This document shows positions 46,448 to 56,706 of a stretch of 64,000 nucleotides of DNA, in pieces; position 1 is the first letter of the stretch; the number at the start of each line of letters is the position of its first letter. The stretch comes from Dallia pectoralis (lineage: Eukaryota; Chordata; Actinopteri; Esociformes; Umbridae). Under the pieces are notes generated by a model that saw nothing but the letters and a program-made list of their open reading frames with translations, was not told the DNA's origin and did not search any database. The stretch is taken from positions 6,433,801 to 6,497,800 of the forward strand of contig CM055730.1 in the NCBI GenBank assembly GCA_029465975.1, written 5' to 3'. The translations under genes and the position numbers were made by a program.

Positions 46448-46885
46448 TCGGCCACTTCTGTAGGCACACCTATTTAACTGCTCGTTAACACAAATATCTA
46501 ATCAGCCAATTACCTGACAGCAACCTAATGCATTTCAGCAGGTAGACATGGCCAAGACTGCTGAAGTTCAATCCAAGCGTCTGAATGGGAAAGAAAGGAG
46601 AAATGAGTGATTTTGCCAAAGTCACAAGATCTCAATCCAATATAGCATCTTTAGGATGTGGTGGAGCAGGAGATCTGCAGCATGGATGTGCATCTGACAA
46701 ATCTGCAGCAGTCGCGTGATGCTGTAATGTCAATATGGAGCAAAATCTCAGAGGAAGGTTTCCAGCACCTTGTTGAATATACGCCTCTAACAAAATCAAG
46801 GGAGTTCTGAGGGCAAGAGGGGTGTCCAACCCGTTACTACCTAGATGTACCTGATGAAGTGTTCTGTGAGCGTTATGTTCTGCCT
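46448..46885 (+). mobile_element. Internally deleted Tc1-like transposon (third teleost subfamily)
   Basis: The left end GGCCACTTCTGTAGGCACACC and the right end GATGTACCTGATGAAGTG are inverted partners. The 5' leader (TGCTCGTTAACACAAATATC) runs to the N-terminal start, then jumps to AAGATCTCAATCCAATATAG, the region that encodes DLNPIEHLWDVVE in intact relatives (here IEHLW is interrupted by stops). The C-terminal part with LQQ, DAVMSIWSKISEEGFQHLVE is still readable. About 0.9 kb of the central transposase is missing. Confidence 0.85.
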
Positions 46886-47765
46886 GACGCATAAACCGGC
46901 TTTCATTTTCACTGCTGCTAATCTCACTGGCTGCATGGGTGACCCTCTCGTGACTAGTTGCTAGGGACGTTACATAGCTAAGCAGAGACATTTCTCAAAG
47001 TGAAAGATGTTTGTTCAGTGTAATGCTGAGTTATTACGAGGACACACACTACACACACACGCACACACACTCTCACGCACGTTCTTGTGTCAGGTTGAGT
47101 TGACTTTACTGACCACTGTTGTGTTTGATAGACAATCTGTTTTTATAACCACCTGTAGGTGACACATTTATGTGTGTGTGTGTAACATGCACTCACTTCC
47201 TTAATCTCTTAGTTCCTGGAGAAACGCAGGGCCTGGAGTGTGAGTGTGTACCGTGTGTGTGTGCTGATATGTGTGCATGTGTGTGTGTGTGGGAGAGAGT
47301 GTACAGTGTGTGAACTGTCCTCTGTTGTGTGTTTAGCGTTGTATGAAGGCTTGGGAGGGAACTGTTGCATCAAACACTCGCCTAGCAACGCCTTGGACAA
47401 CCTGGTAATGCACTGGAATGTCTGAACTGTGACAGAAAGATACAACGGGAACATCTCTGCTTTGAGGATATTATCTGATGCCAGTGGTATGCAGGTCCGT
47501 TCACGCCCACACGTGGAGCCGTGACAAAAGGGAGAGCTGGAAAGTTAGTTTTTTGTGGGTAAGAACCAGATTTTCCTTCACTTGAGAATTGGGAGGCTGT
47601 TTTCTGACTGACTTTGGAGTTTGGTTTCTCAGGATTAGGTGGTACTGGACGTGTACATTATATATGTGTGTTTGTGTGTTTGTGTGTGTGTATGTATACG
47701 ACATCTGAAGAGGTACTATTGAGAGATATAAAATAGCTAATGTGTATACCAACACCTATGTGAAC
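46886..47765. other. Non-coding interval
   Basis: Short CA/TG runs at 47045-47075, 47170-47184 and 47270-47290. The candidate exon at 47329 lies here. Confidence 0.5.
47329..47395 (+). CDS. Weak candidate exon
   Basis: After TCCTCTGTTGTGTGTTTAG an open segment encodes LYEGLGGNCCIKHSPSNALD and ends at ACCTG/GTAATG. Composition is protein-like and less repetitive than the surroundings. I recognise no protein. It also contains CGCCTAGCAACG, similar to an RFX X-box half-site, so a regulatory reading is equally possible. Confidence 0.15.
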
Positions 47766-47973
47766 GTGTAAACATCTATAGTGCAATTACAACAGTGTAA
47801 ACATGTGTACTCGTATACAACAGTGTAAACATGTGCACTCGTATACAACAGTGTAAACATGTATAGATGTATACAACAGTGTAAAGATGTATAGGTGTAT
47901 ACAACAGTGTAAACATGTATACGCGTATACAACAGTGTAAACATGTATAGGTGTATACAACAGTGTATGCATG
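47766..47973 (+). repeat. 28-bp minisatellite
   Basis: About seven to eight copies of GTATACAACAGTGTAAACAT plus GTATAGGT, with variants in the last eight bases (GTGTACTC, GTGCACTC, GTATACGC). Frames on the minus strand are open by repetition. Confidence 0.95.
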
Positions 47974-50418
47974 TCTTTTTTTGGTTTCCATGGTAGAATT
48001 CATGTTATTTTAGCCTTTTCTGTTAACAGGTCAAAATATTCCCTACTTAGGGCTCGTAGCCTAGGGCCTATTGGGCCCCTGTCAAATGTACCGGTAGCCC
48101 ACTACACAGTGAATAGGGTGGATTTATGTTGCGGGCCGAGTCTGAGGAAGAATGGACGCTAGCTCAATAAATACCGGTGTGGATTCCTGAATGTCCTGCT
48201 CGTGGCTATATTGTAAAAGCTACTTTTTCTTTAGAGGTAGACAGACCAGTGGACAGTTCAGTGATCTACAGCGATGGTCGGGAGTTTTTGGAACAGGTCC
48301 ATTTGCTTTAGAGGTAGACAGCCATATACAGCAACATATAGTTGATACGATAAACCCGAACCAAACTCGCCTGACATTGTTCATCGCGGTGACTTAAACG
48401 TTCATGTTAGTATGACCTATGTATTTTTAACTTTAATTCCTTTGCGAAAATGGGTGATACAAGATTCAAAGTATTTGTAATAACAATTATCGATATTATT
48501 AATACTTTATTAATATTTTAATTGTCAGCACATAAATGTGTCATCATATTTCTTGATGTGATAATTATATCTCATTATTGGATTTTTTGAAGCATAAGAC
48601 ATGAGACATAATACATAACATACAGTTTATGTGTATAACAATTATAGCTTTGTTATATTTCTATTCATTCAGATATACTGTAATTTGACCATATTAAATG
48701 GTCATTTAAATTCTAGTTTTTCTATCCCAACTACTCTGATGTACATATGCACACACTAACACATACTTTATGGCAAAGGCTGGATATATGTTCATCTTTC
48801 ATAGATCACACTGCAGCATGTAGAAAACAGATATATCCAGACAGCTCATCACAGAACATTGGTCCTGTATCTCTGTCATTATCAATGATCACAATCATTA
48901 ACACACCTGTAACCTGTCATTACCTTTTTCCACCATAATTTTCCGTTCTGTTGTTGGAACTAAGAAGTGTCTGTAAAATATGTCTCTACGAACAGTGTTG
49001 ATTGCAAATGTAACCGTGCAGAGTGCTGTATAATTTGCCTGGTTAAAATGGCATGTTTTGACTAACATTTTCTAGATAATGTGTATGACAGAGGGAGAGA
49101 GGGACAGAGAAAAGAAGAGAGACAGAGAGAACGGGTGACAGACGGAGAGAGACAAAGAGGGAGCACATTCTTTGGCGATCGAAATAGAAAAAAGCGCCGC
49201 TCATTGAAAATGAATGATGATGATACTATGAGCTTCTCCACACGGCCAATGTTCTTCAGTTCCAGCCGAGGCATTCTTTTTTCCTCTTTTTTTAATGAAC
49301 GTTTCGAACATTATATACCGAACTAAAGCTTCTCCGAATATCGGCATAGTGTCCCACTGTCCCCCCAATCCACCCCCACACAAAAAGGCAAAGGGCATTC
49401 TTCATAATGTAAGATAAAGGCATATCTCATCGAAAATGAACAGGAATGTTGGTAGTCGACACATTGTTATTATGAGGGCACTTTATCCGAGCTAAAGTAT
49501 AAAGTAGTCCTCACATGTTGGGTTACAGCCTCAGCAATGGGATCCTAGACGTGATGCTAATGCAGGCTTTCGTTTGATATTTCCAAAGGCTGTGGGATGT
49601 AATCAAGACAGAGAGAATGAACCCCGGCCTGGAGTTCATTGTGAGTCAACTGGCTGTCGATCTCTGGGCAGAGGGTTCCACGCACGGATTCATTTGATTC
49701 CAGATTGAGGGGAATTTATTTTAATTTTGTAATAGGCCTGTCTCTGTTTCATAAGGTCTAATGTGATGTAGTCTAGAATGACCTTTCACCTCCCCCCGAC
49801 ATCTCAAACATAACCCTAACCTCAATAACTTCACGGTTACACCAACTCAACCTAGATCTAACTCTACGTCAAACTCAATGTAAAAACATTGGAATAGGAG
49901 TTAACATTATCCACAATTATATAATTTTTCCCAGTCGTAATTGTTACCTTAATTTTGGAAATGTTGGATGTGGTGATTTGTTTTACTATCTTTCTGTGGA
50001 TTTCGTGCTATCTACATGTGCAGTACATATAGACATGTTTCTCATACACACACATACACACACACACACACACGGCACCATGATGGGCTCAATATGTACT
50101 TGGTGTGAAAGTTATTAGGTATTTGATGGAAGCTACTTAGGTGAGCTGTTTCATCTGAACGACAGAATATTGACTTCCTGTACACACAGTGTTCCTGTAG
50201 CTGTCTGTTATCTATCATCCGTGGAATCGTAAAGATGAAATGTCTAAACAGAAGCTGGTGATTGTTCTATTATATATTCATATGCGTTGACAGTGTGGGA
50301 AGCAACTGGTGTATTTGGAGAAGGCTTTGGAGAATGTTTTGACAGGGCACAGTTGTGAGCTTTGCTCGGGTCTGAGGATATTCTTGTTTCTCAGAATTGT
50401 AGAGCGTGTGTCTACAGC
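47974..50418. other. Non-coding interval
   Basis: A palindromic element copy at 48037. GCTTTAGAGGTAGACAG-like sequence occurs twice, at about 48230 and 48307. Purine-rich GAGAGA at 49085-49165, CA microsatellite at 50045-50073. No gene recognised. Confidence 0.5.
48037..48121 (+). mobile_element. Short palindromic (MITE-like) element copy
   Basis: ATTCCCTACTTAGGGC, then GGGCCCCTGTCAAATGTACC and CACTACACAGTGAATAGGG follow the order of the other copies. The outer left end is lost. Confidence 0.6.
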
Positions 50419-50487
50419 ATGGAGATGCTTAAAGTGGTCAACACTACGCTGATCCTGATTCATATCGCTACCCTTGTTTACTTTCAG
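50419..50487 (+). CDS. Candidate signal-peptide exon
   Basis: An ATG with A at -3 and G at +4 (CAGCATGG) opens 23 codons, MEMLKVVNTTLILIHIATLV then YFQ, ending exactly at CAG/GTGACT, a good splice donor. The peptide has a short charged start and a hydrophobic stretch of about 12 residues, like a signal peptide or membrane anchor. Exons of this kind start many secreted proteins. The frame is also open beyond the donor for 21 codons and no downstream exon is identified, so the call is weak. Confidence 0.22.
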
Positions 50488-50577
50488 GTGACTGAAAGCT
50501 TATTAGACCATGTTAAACTTCTAAAAATTGCAATATTGATTATTGTTTAACACATTTATTGAAAAAAACATACATGT

Positions 50578-51400
50578 ACATATTCAGACCCTGAATTCAG
50601 AACCAGCTTTGACTCTTCTTGGGTATACTTCTACCATCCTGGATTTGGGCAGTTCCTCTAATTTATCTATGCAGATCCTCTCAAGTTCACTGTCCGAATG
50701 CATGAAGCGTCAATAAACTGGTTTCTCCTGGTTTCCCCAAAGACGTTCCATTGAATTCAAGAGGCCACTGAAGGACATTTAGATACTTTACAGTCCCAAA
50801 GACACTCCTGCGTTGGCCTCTGTGCTTTGGGTTACTGTTGCGCGGAAATTATGAATCTCTGCGGTTTTCTTCAAAGACCTCTCTGAGTATTACTCTGTTT
50901 ATTCTTCTTTCAATACTCACCAGTCTTCCAATCCCAGCCGCTGAGAAGCATCCCCACAGCATGATGCTACCACCACAACTGGTAAAAATGAGGGTGAGAG
51001 GTACATGTTTTTGCCACGTGTAGAACTTGGCATTCAAGCCAACAAGTTAGATTTTTTTTCTGTAGACCAGAGAATATTTTTACTTATACACTCTTTTATT
51101 GTCTTTTATTGGATGTTGTTCGGCAAAATACATTTGGCATGTCACATACCTTTAACTACCATGAAGTCCTGGCATGTTCTCCCATCTCTGCAGAGAACCT
51201 GTAGCTCTTTTAGAGTGGACATTTGGTTTTTGATCACCTCCTGTCTTGTCCATTTACTTAGGTCGGACAGCCAGCTCTAGGAAAGTTGTGGAGGTTCCAA
51301 ACTTTTTCCATTTCACAAAAATGGAGGCCATTGTGCTCCTGGGAACTTGTATTGCTTTAGCAGGTGTGTGCCTTTTTAAATCACGTTGTGTGCAGGGCTC
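50578..51400 (-). mobile_element. Decayed Tc1-like transposon (fourth teleost subfamily)
   Basis: The right end in transposon sense, ATTCAGACCCTGAATTCAG (50578), matches the terminal repeat of a common teleost Tc1-like element. Minus-strand translation gives helix-turn-helix remnants (KWKKFGTSTTFLELAVRPK) near 51300 and a catalytic segment with SIMLWGCFSAAGIGRLVSIE near 50950. The second acidic motif QQDNDPKH reads QQ-stop-PK. Stops and frameshifts throughout show an old, inactive copy. The opposite terminal repeat is not recognisable. Confidence 0.85.
50849..51037 (-). pseudogene. Tc1-like transposase fragment
   Basis: The longest surviving open piece (62 codons) of the element above. It carries GGSIMLWGCFSAAG, which follows the first acidic residue of the DDE transposase core, and LREVFEEN before the second, which is destroyed. 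Not functional. Confidence 0.85.
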
Positions 51401-53037
51401 ATAAGTAAATGTGCCTCTGGTCTCAAATGACTCACTCTTTAAATTAAGGTTGAATACAATGGTAAATATAGTGCTGTGGTAAATGGCTTGTGCAACTGAA
51501 ATAAATACATACATTTATACAATAAATATATTTGGGTAATAAATGTTTATTGGTCAAATAAAATGCGAATAACATTTCTTAATAACCACATCTTAAATAA
51601 ATAAATGGCTTTAGTTTGAGTTTCAGGTGCCTACGACTTTAGCACTGTAGTTTAAAAGATGGATATGCCTGCTAAATTTATAGTAATATTCATAGCAGTA
51701 ATAATCACCTGACAGTGTCATCCGTAGGGGTTGTTTTAGGTTAATGTTGTAATTTCTCAAAGTCACCTGTATCTGCAAGTAGAATAAATGAATGTCACTC
51801 AATTGCCTCAATTGTTAAGTCATTTTAAAGTACCCCTAACTATGTATTTAAGGACGAAATCATTAGAAATCATCTTTTTTTAAATGCTTTTCTCATATGA
51901 AATACTACAGAGATATCTACAGAGATATCTTTTGAGATATTGCAGCACCCCGTCCTCTGACATGGTCACATAATAAGAAAAGACAATTTTGCCATGTCTG
52001 ATTGGTGCACAGTAGAGGTCACGGCGGGGACAGCAGCTGTCTTTTCGTGGTACATTCTGACACAATCTCGACACCTAGGAAATGTAGTGAACCACTGCAC
52101 CAGCTAAATACAGTACAACCACCGATTGAATGACACAGAGAAACAGGCGAATGCCCACCATTTGCCCAATGCCCAGGTTATTCGGCTGCTCTAGCGTTCA
52201 CTACGCACTTTAGTCAGAGGTTGCTTCCATTCCCGTCAGTTGTCCGGACGTCATATCGCAGGATGTCCTGCAGAACAAATTCCTCTGCCATTGAAACATC
52301 TCTTACACACTACACTTCCAAAGTCCTACTTCCTCCATGGGTTTTAAATGGCTCCAGCTTATTCCATCAGTTTCTGGGGCCAATCAGAGGTTTATAGATC
52401 ATAGATATAGATTTGTGTGAGTTGTGTGTGTAGATTTTGATCTAGTTCAGGTGTAGATACCGTGGATATGAATACCAGCTTCACACATTGGGAACGGTCA
52501 ACATTCATTACGTATTTGGCAATTACTTGCAGTGTCAATAAATACATTGGCAGATGATTAAGCTATTTATAAATCAGAAGTGAATGTGTGCTTATATAAA
52601 CACCTCGGATGAAACACGATGAAAGGGTCTGTTTAGCACTTCTACTCCGCTGATATAAACACCGGGAGTGAAATGCCATGAGAGGCTGGCTAGCACTTCC
52701 ACTCCGGTCCAAGTCTGAGGCGATGTTGTTGCTACGCTGACAGCAAACAGCTGACCCTTCGCCTATCTACCACCCCTCCTTTCCTCCTCCATTTACCCAG
52801 TACTCTGTACGTTTATTATCCCGTCCTAGCAGCCGCCACATCCCACTGCACATGGCCGCCGATCAGACCAACTGAGGACATTGTCTACAGATACATGTTG
52901 TCCACAAACGGAGCCTACCGGTGACACGACAAATAAGTGTGTTTAGGTTTTTAATGGCAATTGGAAATTGCGTTTTATTCAAGTCCTGTTCGACTGGACG
53001 GCTTCCAGATTCCGTTGCGTGGCCTTTGTCCTGCCTG
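51401..53037. other. Unique non-coding interval
   Basis: AT-rich to 51.9 kb, more mixed afterwards. GATATCTACAGAGATATCT forms a short palindromic patch near 51910. Nothing recognised as a gene. Confidence 0.55.
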
Positions 53038-53216
53038 AGATGGAGGCTGTGAGATGGAGGCTGTGAGATGGAGGCTGTGAGATATGAGCTGTGAGATATG
53101 AGCTGTGAGATATGAGCTGTGAGATAGAGGATGTGAGATATGAGCTGTGAGATATGAGCGGTGAGATATTTGCTGTGAGATATGAGCTGTGAGATATGAG
53201 CTGTGAGATAGCCAGT
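53038..53216 (+). repeat. 14-bp minisatellite
   Basis: About 12 copies of TGTGAGATATGAGC. The first three are of a GAGATGGAGGCTG type and a few carry AGAGGA or TTTGC, so an older unit gave rise to the main one. Confidence 0.93.
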
Positions 53217-53332
53217 CAGGTTACAGTAGAGCTACACATCGTTTTTACCTTCTTGGCGAAGTGCCGACGGGAAGTTCAACGATGCATGTCGTCAAGGGAC
53301 ACATCCATTAACGTCTGCCGGGCCCCGTGGGT

Positions 53333-53915
53333 TAGCTGTTAGCCTTAGTTATCTGCATGCAGTGTACTAAATGAACGGCTGTGGGCTGGTGGCGGCCGAC
53401 TGTTAGCCTTAGTTACCTGCATGCAGTCTACTATATGAACGGGCTGGTGGCGGCCGATTGTTAGCCTTAGTTATCTGCATGCAGTCTACTATATGAACGG
53501 GCTGGTGGCGGCCGACTGTTAGCCTTAGTTACCTGCATGCAGTCTACTATATGAACGGGCTGGTGGCGGCCGACTGTTAGCCTTAGTTATCTGCATGCAG
53601 TCTACTATATGAACGGGCTGGTGGCGGCCGACTGTTAGCCTTAGTTATCTGCATGCAGTCTACTATATGAACGGGCTGGTGGCGGCCGACTGTTAGCCTT
53701 AGTTATCTGCATGCAGTCTACTATATGAACGGGCTGGTGGCGGCCGACTGTTAGCCTTAGTTATCTGCATGCAGTCTACTATATGAACGGGCTGGTGGCG
53801 GCCGACTGTTAGCCTTAGTTATCTGCATGCAGTCTACTATATGAACGGGCTGGTGGCGGCCGACTGTTAGCCTTAGTTATCTGCATGCAGTCTACTATAT
53901 GAACGGGCTGGTGGG
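53333..53915 (+). repeat. 58-bp minisatellite with four CpG per unit
   Basis: About ten copies of a unit containing GTTAGCCTTAGTTATCTGC, ATGCAGTCTACTATATGAAC and GGGCTGGTGGCGGCCGACT. After a diverged first unit the copies differ almost only at TTATC/TTACC, so the array was homogenised recently. It ends at GTGGGGAGTGGGGGGGGGC. Confidence 0.97.
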
Positions 53916-54811
53916 GAGTGGGGGGGGGCAAACAGTGCTGCAAACCGACAACAGTCCATAATTGCCCCTTTAATGTCTTGATGTTGTGCAGCCACTGTCA
54001 GACAGTGAATCATCTGTGGCAGTTCTACAGGAGTGTTCTTTGCTCGTCCAATTCCAAATGCATGAAATAAAGGCAGTGTTTTTGTTTTGAATTCTTTGAC
54101 TCTCTGCGCCTGCTGTTATTTTGCTCCTAAACATGATCAGACTGTAACTCAAAAGAGACAGCATGTATGGGCGTTGATGTGGGACCAGGACTGTCTTTCC
54201 CATCTGGAATTCAAATGTTCCCATTCCATATAATTAGTGTGACTTGGGGTAGAGGAGACGACCAAAGACATTTCCTTTCTGCTGTTATTACTAATTCAGA
54301 CCTGGCAATGTATTTGGCAGCAGCAGAGAGAGACAGAGAGAAAGTGAGAGAGGTAAAGAGATGGAATGAGAGAGAAAGAGAGGGAGAGAGAATGGGGAAA
54401 AGACAGGGGGAGACAAAGAAAAAACAGAGACAAAGTGAAAAAGGAGAAAGTAGGCGCACATATGTCATCTTTAAAGAAGTCAAAGGCCTGTCTTTTCCAA
54501 CTGGCACCTCAGCAAATGTGGCATCTTAGGTTGTCCAGAACACCATAAAACAACCGTCTGATATTCTGCCCACATCCGCTCCATTTATCTACGAGGGTTG
54601 ACTTTGTTGATTAATATTAACCCATTAATACTGTGGTGTAGGCAGGAGAAAACGAACCATCTTACGATGAACAACAACCTGCAGGTTTCTCTGGATAAAT
54701 CGTATGCGCAGTTGCGAAATGTGATTGTGATTGAATACGAGTGAAGTCAGAGAGCTTTCATGATGGATATGGATATATACCAAATGGTGCAACGTTGTAA
54801 CAACGAACATT
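53916..54811. other. Non-coding interval with purine-rich tract
   Basis: The segment 54322-54450 is strongly GA-rich (GAGAGAGACAGAGAG, GAAAGAGAGGGAGAG). No gene seen. Confidence 0.6.
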
Positions 54812-55320
54812 CACCTCTGGTAAAAAAAACGCTTGGTAAAATACCTCTGGTAGAAGAACCGCTTGGTAAAAGACCTCTGATAGAAGAACAGCTTGGTTAA
54901 GAAGAACAGCTTGGTTAAAGACCTCTGGTAGAAGAACCGCTTGGTTAAAGACCTCTGGTAGAAGAACAGCTTGGTTAAAGACCTCTGGTAGAAGAACAGC
55001 TTGGTTAAAGACCTCTGGTAGAAGAACTGCTTGGTTAAAGACCTCTGGTAGAAGAACTGCTTGGTTAAAGACCTCTGGTAGAAGAACCGCTTGGTTAAAG
55101 ACCTCTGGTAGAAGAACAGCTTGGTTAAAGACCTCTGGTAGAAGAACAGCTTGGTTAAAGATCTCAGGTAGAAGAACTGCTTGGTTAAAGACCTCTGGTA
55201 GAAGAACTGCTTGGTTAAAGACCTCTGGTAGAAGAACAGCTAGGTTCAAGACCTTTGGTAGAAGAACTGCTTGGTTAAAGACTTCTGGTAGAAGAACTGC
55301 TTGGTAAAAGTTAGTTTGGT
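54812..55320 (-). repeat. 30-bp minisatellite
   Basis: About 17 copies of GGTAGAAGAACTGCTTGG plus TTAAAGACCTCT, with CTG/CAG/CCG variants at one site. The first and last units are shorter. The minus strand is open for 226 codons (decapeptide LPEVFNQAVL), an artefact of a unit length divisible by three. Confidence 0.96.
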
Positions 55321-56093
55321 GGAAGGCCTCTGGAAAAATCACCACTTGGAAAAAAGCCTTGAAAAGGTCAGCTTGAAAGGAATCTAGACAAGTCATGCTA
55401 TTTTCCATGCTGTCGTGCTGACGGAAAGCATGGAGCATTGTAGGTAGCAGAAAGGATTTGAAAACAATCTGGGATATACTTAGTTACAGAGTTTTTAGCC
55501 TGCAACATCACAAGACCTGAACAAAAAGACCTAACAAGGTCAGGGGAAGGTGAACATGTTTCCATAATTATAATGTTTCTGAAAATCTGCATGACAAACT
55601 GGACTTTCACCATCAAATTGTCTACAAGTATATGATTGGAGGTCTCTCTGGAGAAATATTTTTGTCTTTTCTATATAGTAAAGCATTTGGCACCTGTATC
55701 ACGAAAACAGAGGACTGAAAAGGTTGGGAAGGGGTGGTTTTGATTCATAACAGACTGATTATACGTACTTGATAACCATTAAACATACCGGCTTCTTGAA
55801 TACAATCAGAGAGAAAAGATGTCCTGTATCGACAGTGATAATTGCTCTTAATTAGAATTGATTAAAGCAGAGGTCAGATTGGGAACAGGAAGTTAGGCTT
55901 TTTACCTGATTTGATTGGTCTGCACATTCAGTCGTGCTCTGTAGACTTAAATCAGATAAAAAAAGAAAACACCCAGATAATGATGATGAATGCAGGCAAT
56001 AGTAGGCTGTTTACACCATTTACATATTGTGTACAGTATCTGCTAGTCATCAGAAATTATTCATGCTACTGTCTCACAGCAGGTGTGTGGAGC
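55321..56093. other. Unique non-coding interval
   Basis: No recognisable feature. Confidence 0.6.
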
Positions 56094-56706
56094 GGCTGAT
56101 CCTACACACCGAATGGGACTGATCCTACACACCGAATGGGACTGATCCTACACACTGAATTGGGACTGATCCTACACACCGAATGGGACTGGTCCTACAC
56201 ACCGAATGGCACTGATCCTACATACTGAATTGGACTGATCCTACACACCGAATGGGACTGATCCTACACACCGAATGGGACTGATCCTACACACAGAATG
56301 GGACTGATCCTACACACTGAATGGGACTGATCCTACACACTGAATTGGGACTGATCCTACACACCGAATGGGACTGGTCCTACACACCGAATGGCACTGA
56401 TCCTACATACTGAATAGGACTGATCCTACATACTGAATGGGACTGATCCTACACACCGAATGGCACTGATCCTACATACTGAATGGGACTGATCCTACAC
56501 ACCGAATGGGACTGATCCTACACATTGAATGGCACTGATCCTACATACTGAATGGGACTGATCCTACACACTAAATGGCACTGATCGTACACACTGAATG
56601 GGACTGATTCTACACATCGAATGGGACTGATCCTACACACTGAATGGGACTGATCCTACATACTGAATGGGACTGATCCTACACACTGAATGGGACTGAT
56701 CCTACA
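56094..56706 (+). repeat. 23-bp minisatellite
   Basis: About 26 copies of GGGACTGATCCTACACACCG plus AAT. Variants: CACACTG, CATACTG, GGCACTG, and 24-bp units with AATTGGG. The order of variants around 56155-56215 recurs at 56340-56400, so a block of about eight units was duplicated. Confidence 0.97.

Noticed and set aside
54758..55438. 226-codon minus-strand frame with decapeptide repeats
   Set aside because: Product of the 30-bp array. The single-copy N-terminal part shows no recognisable domain.
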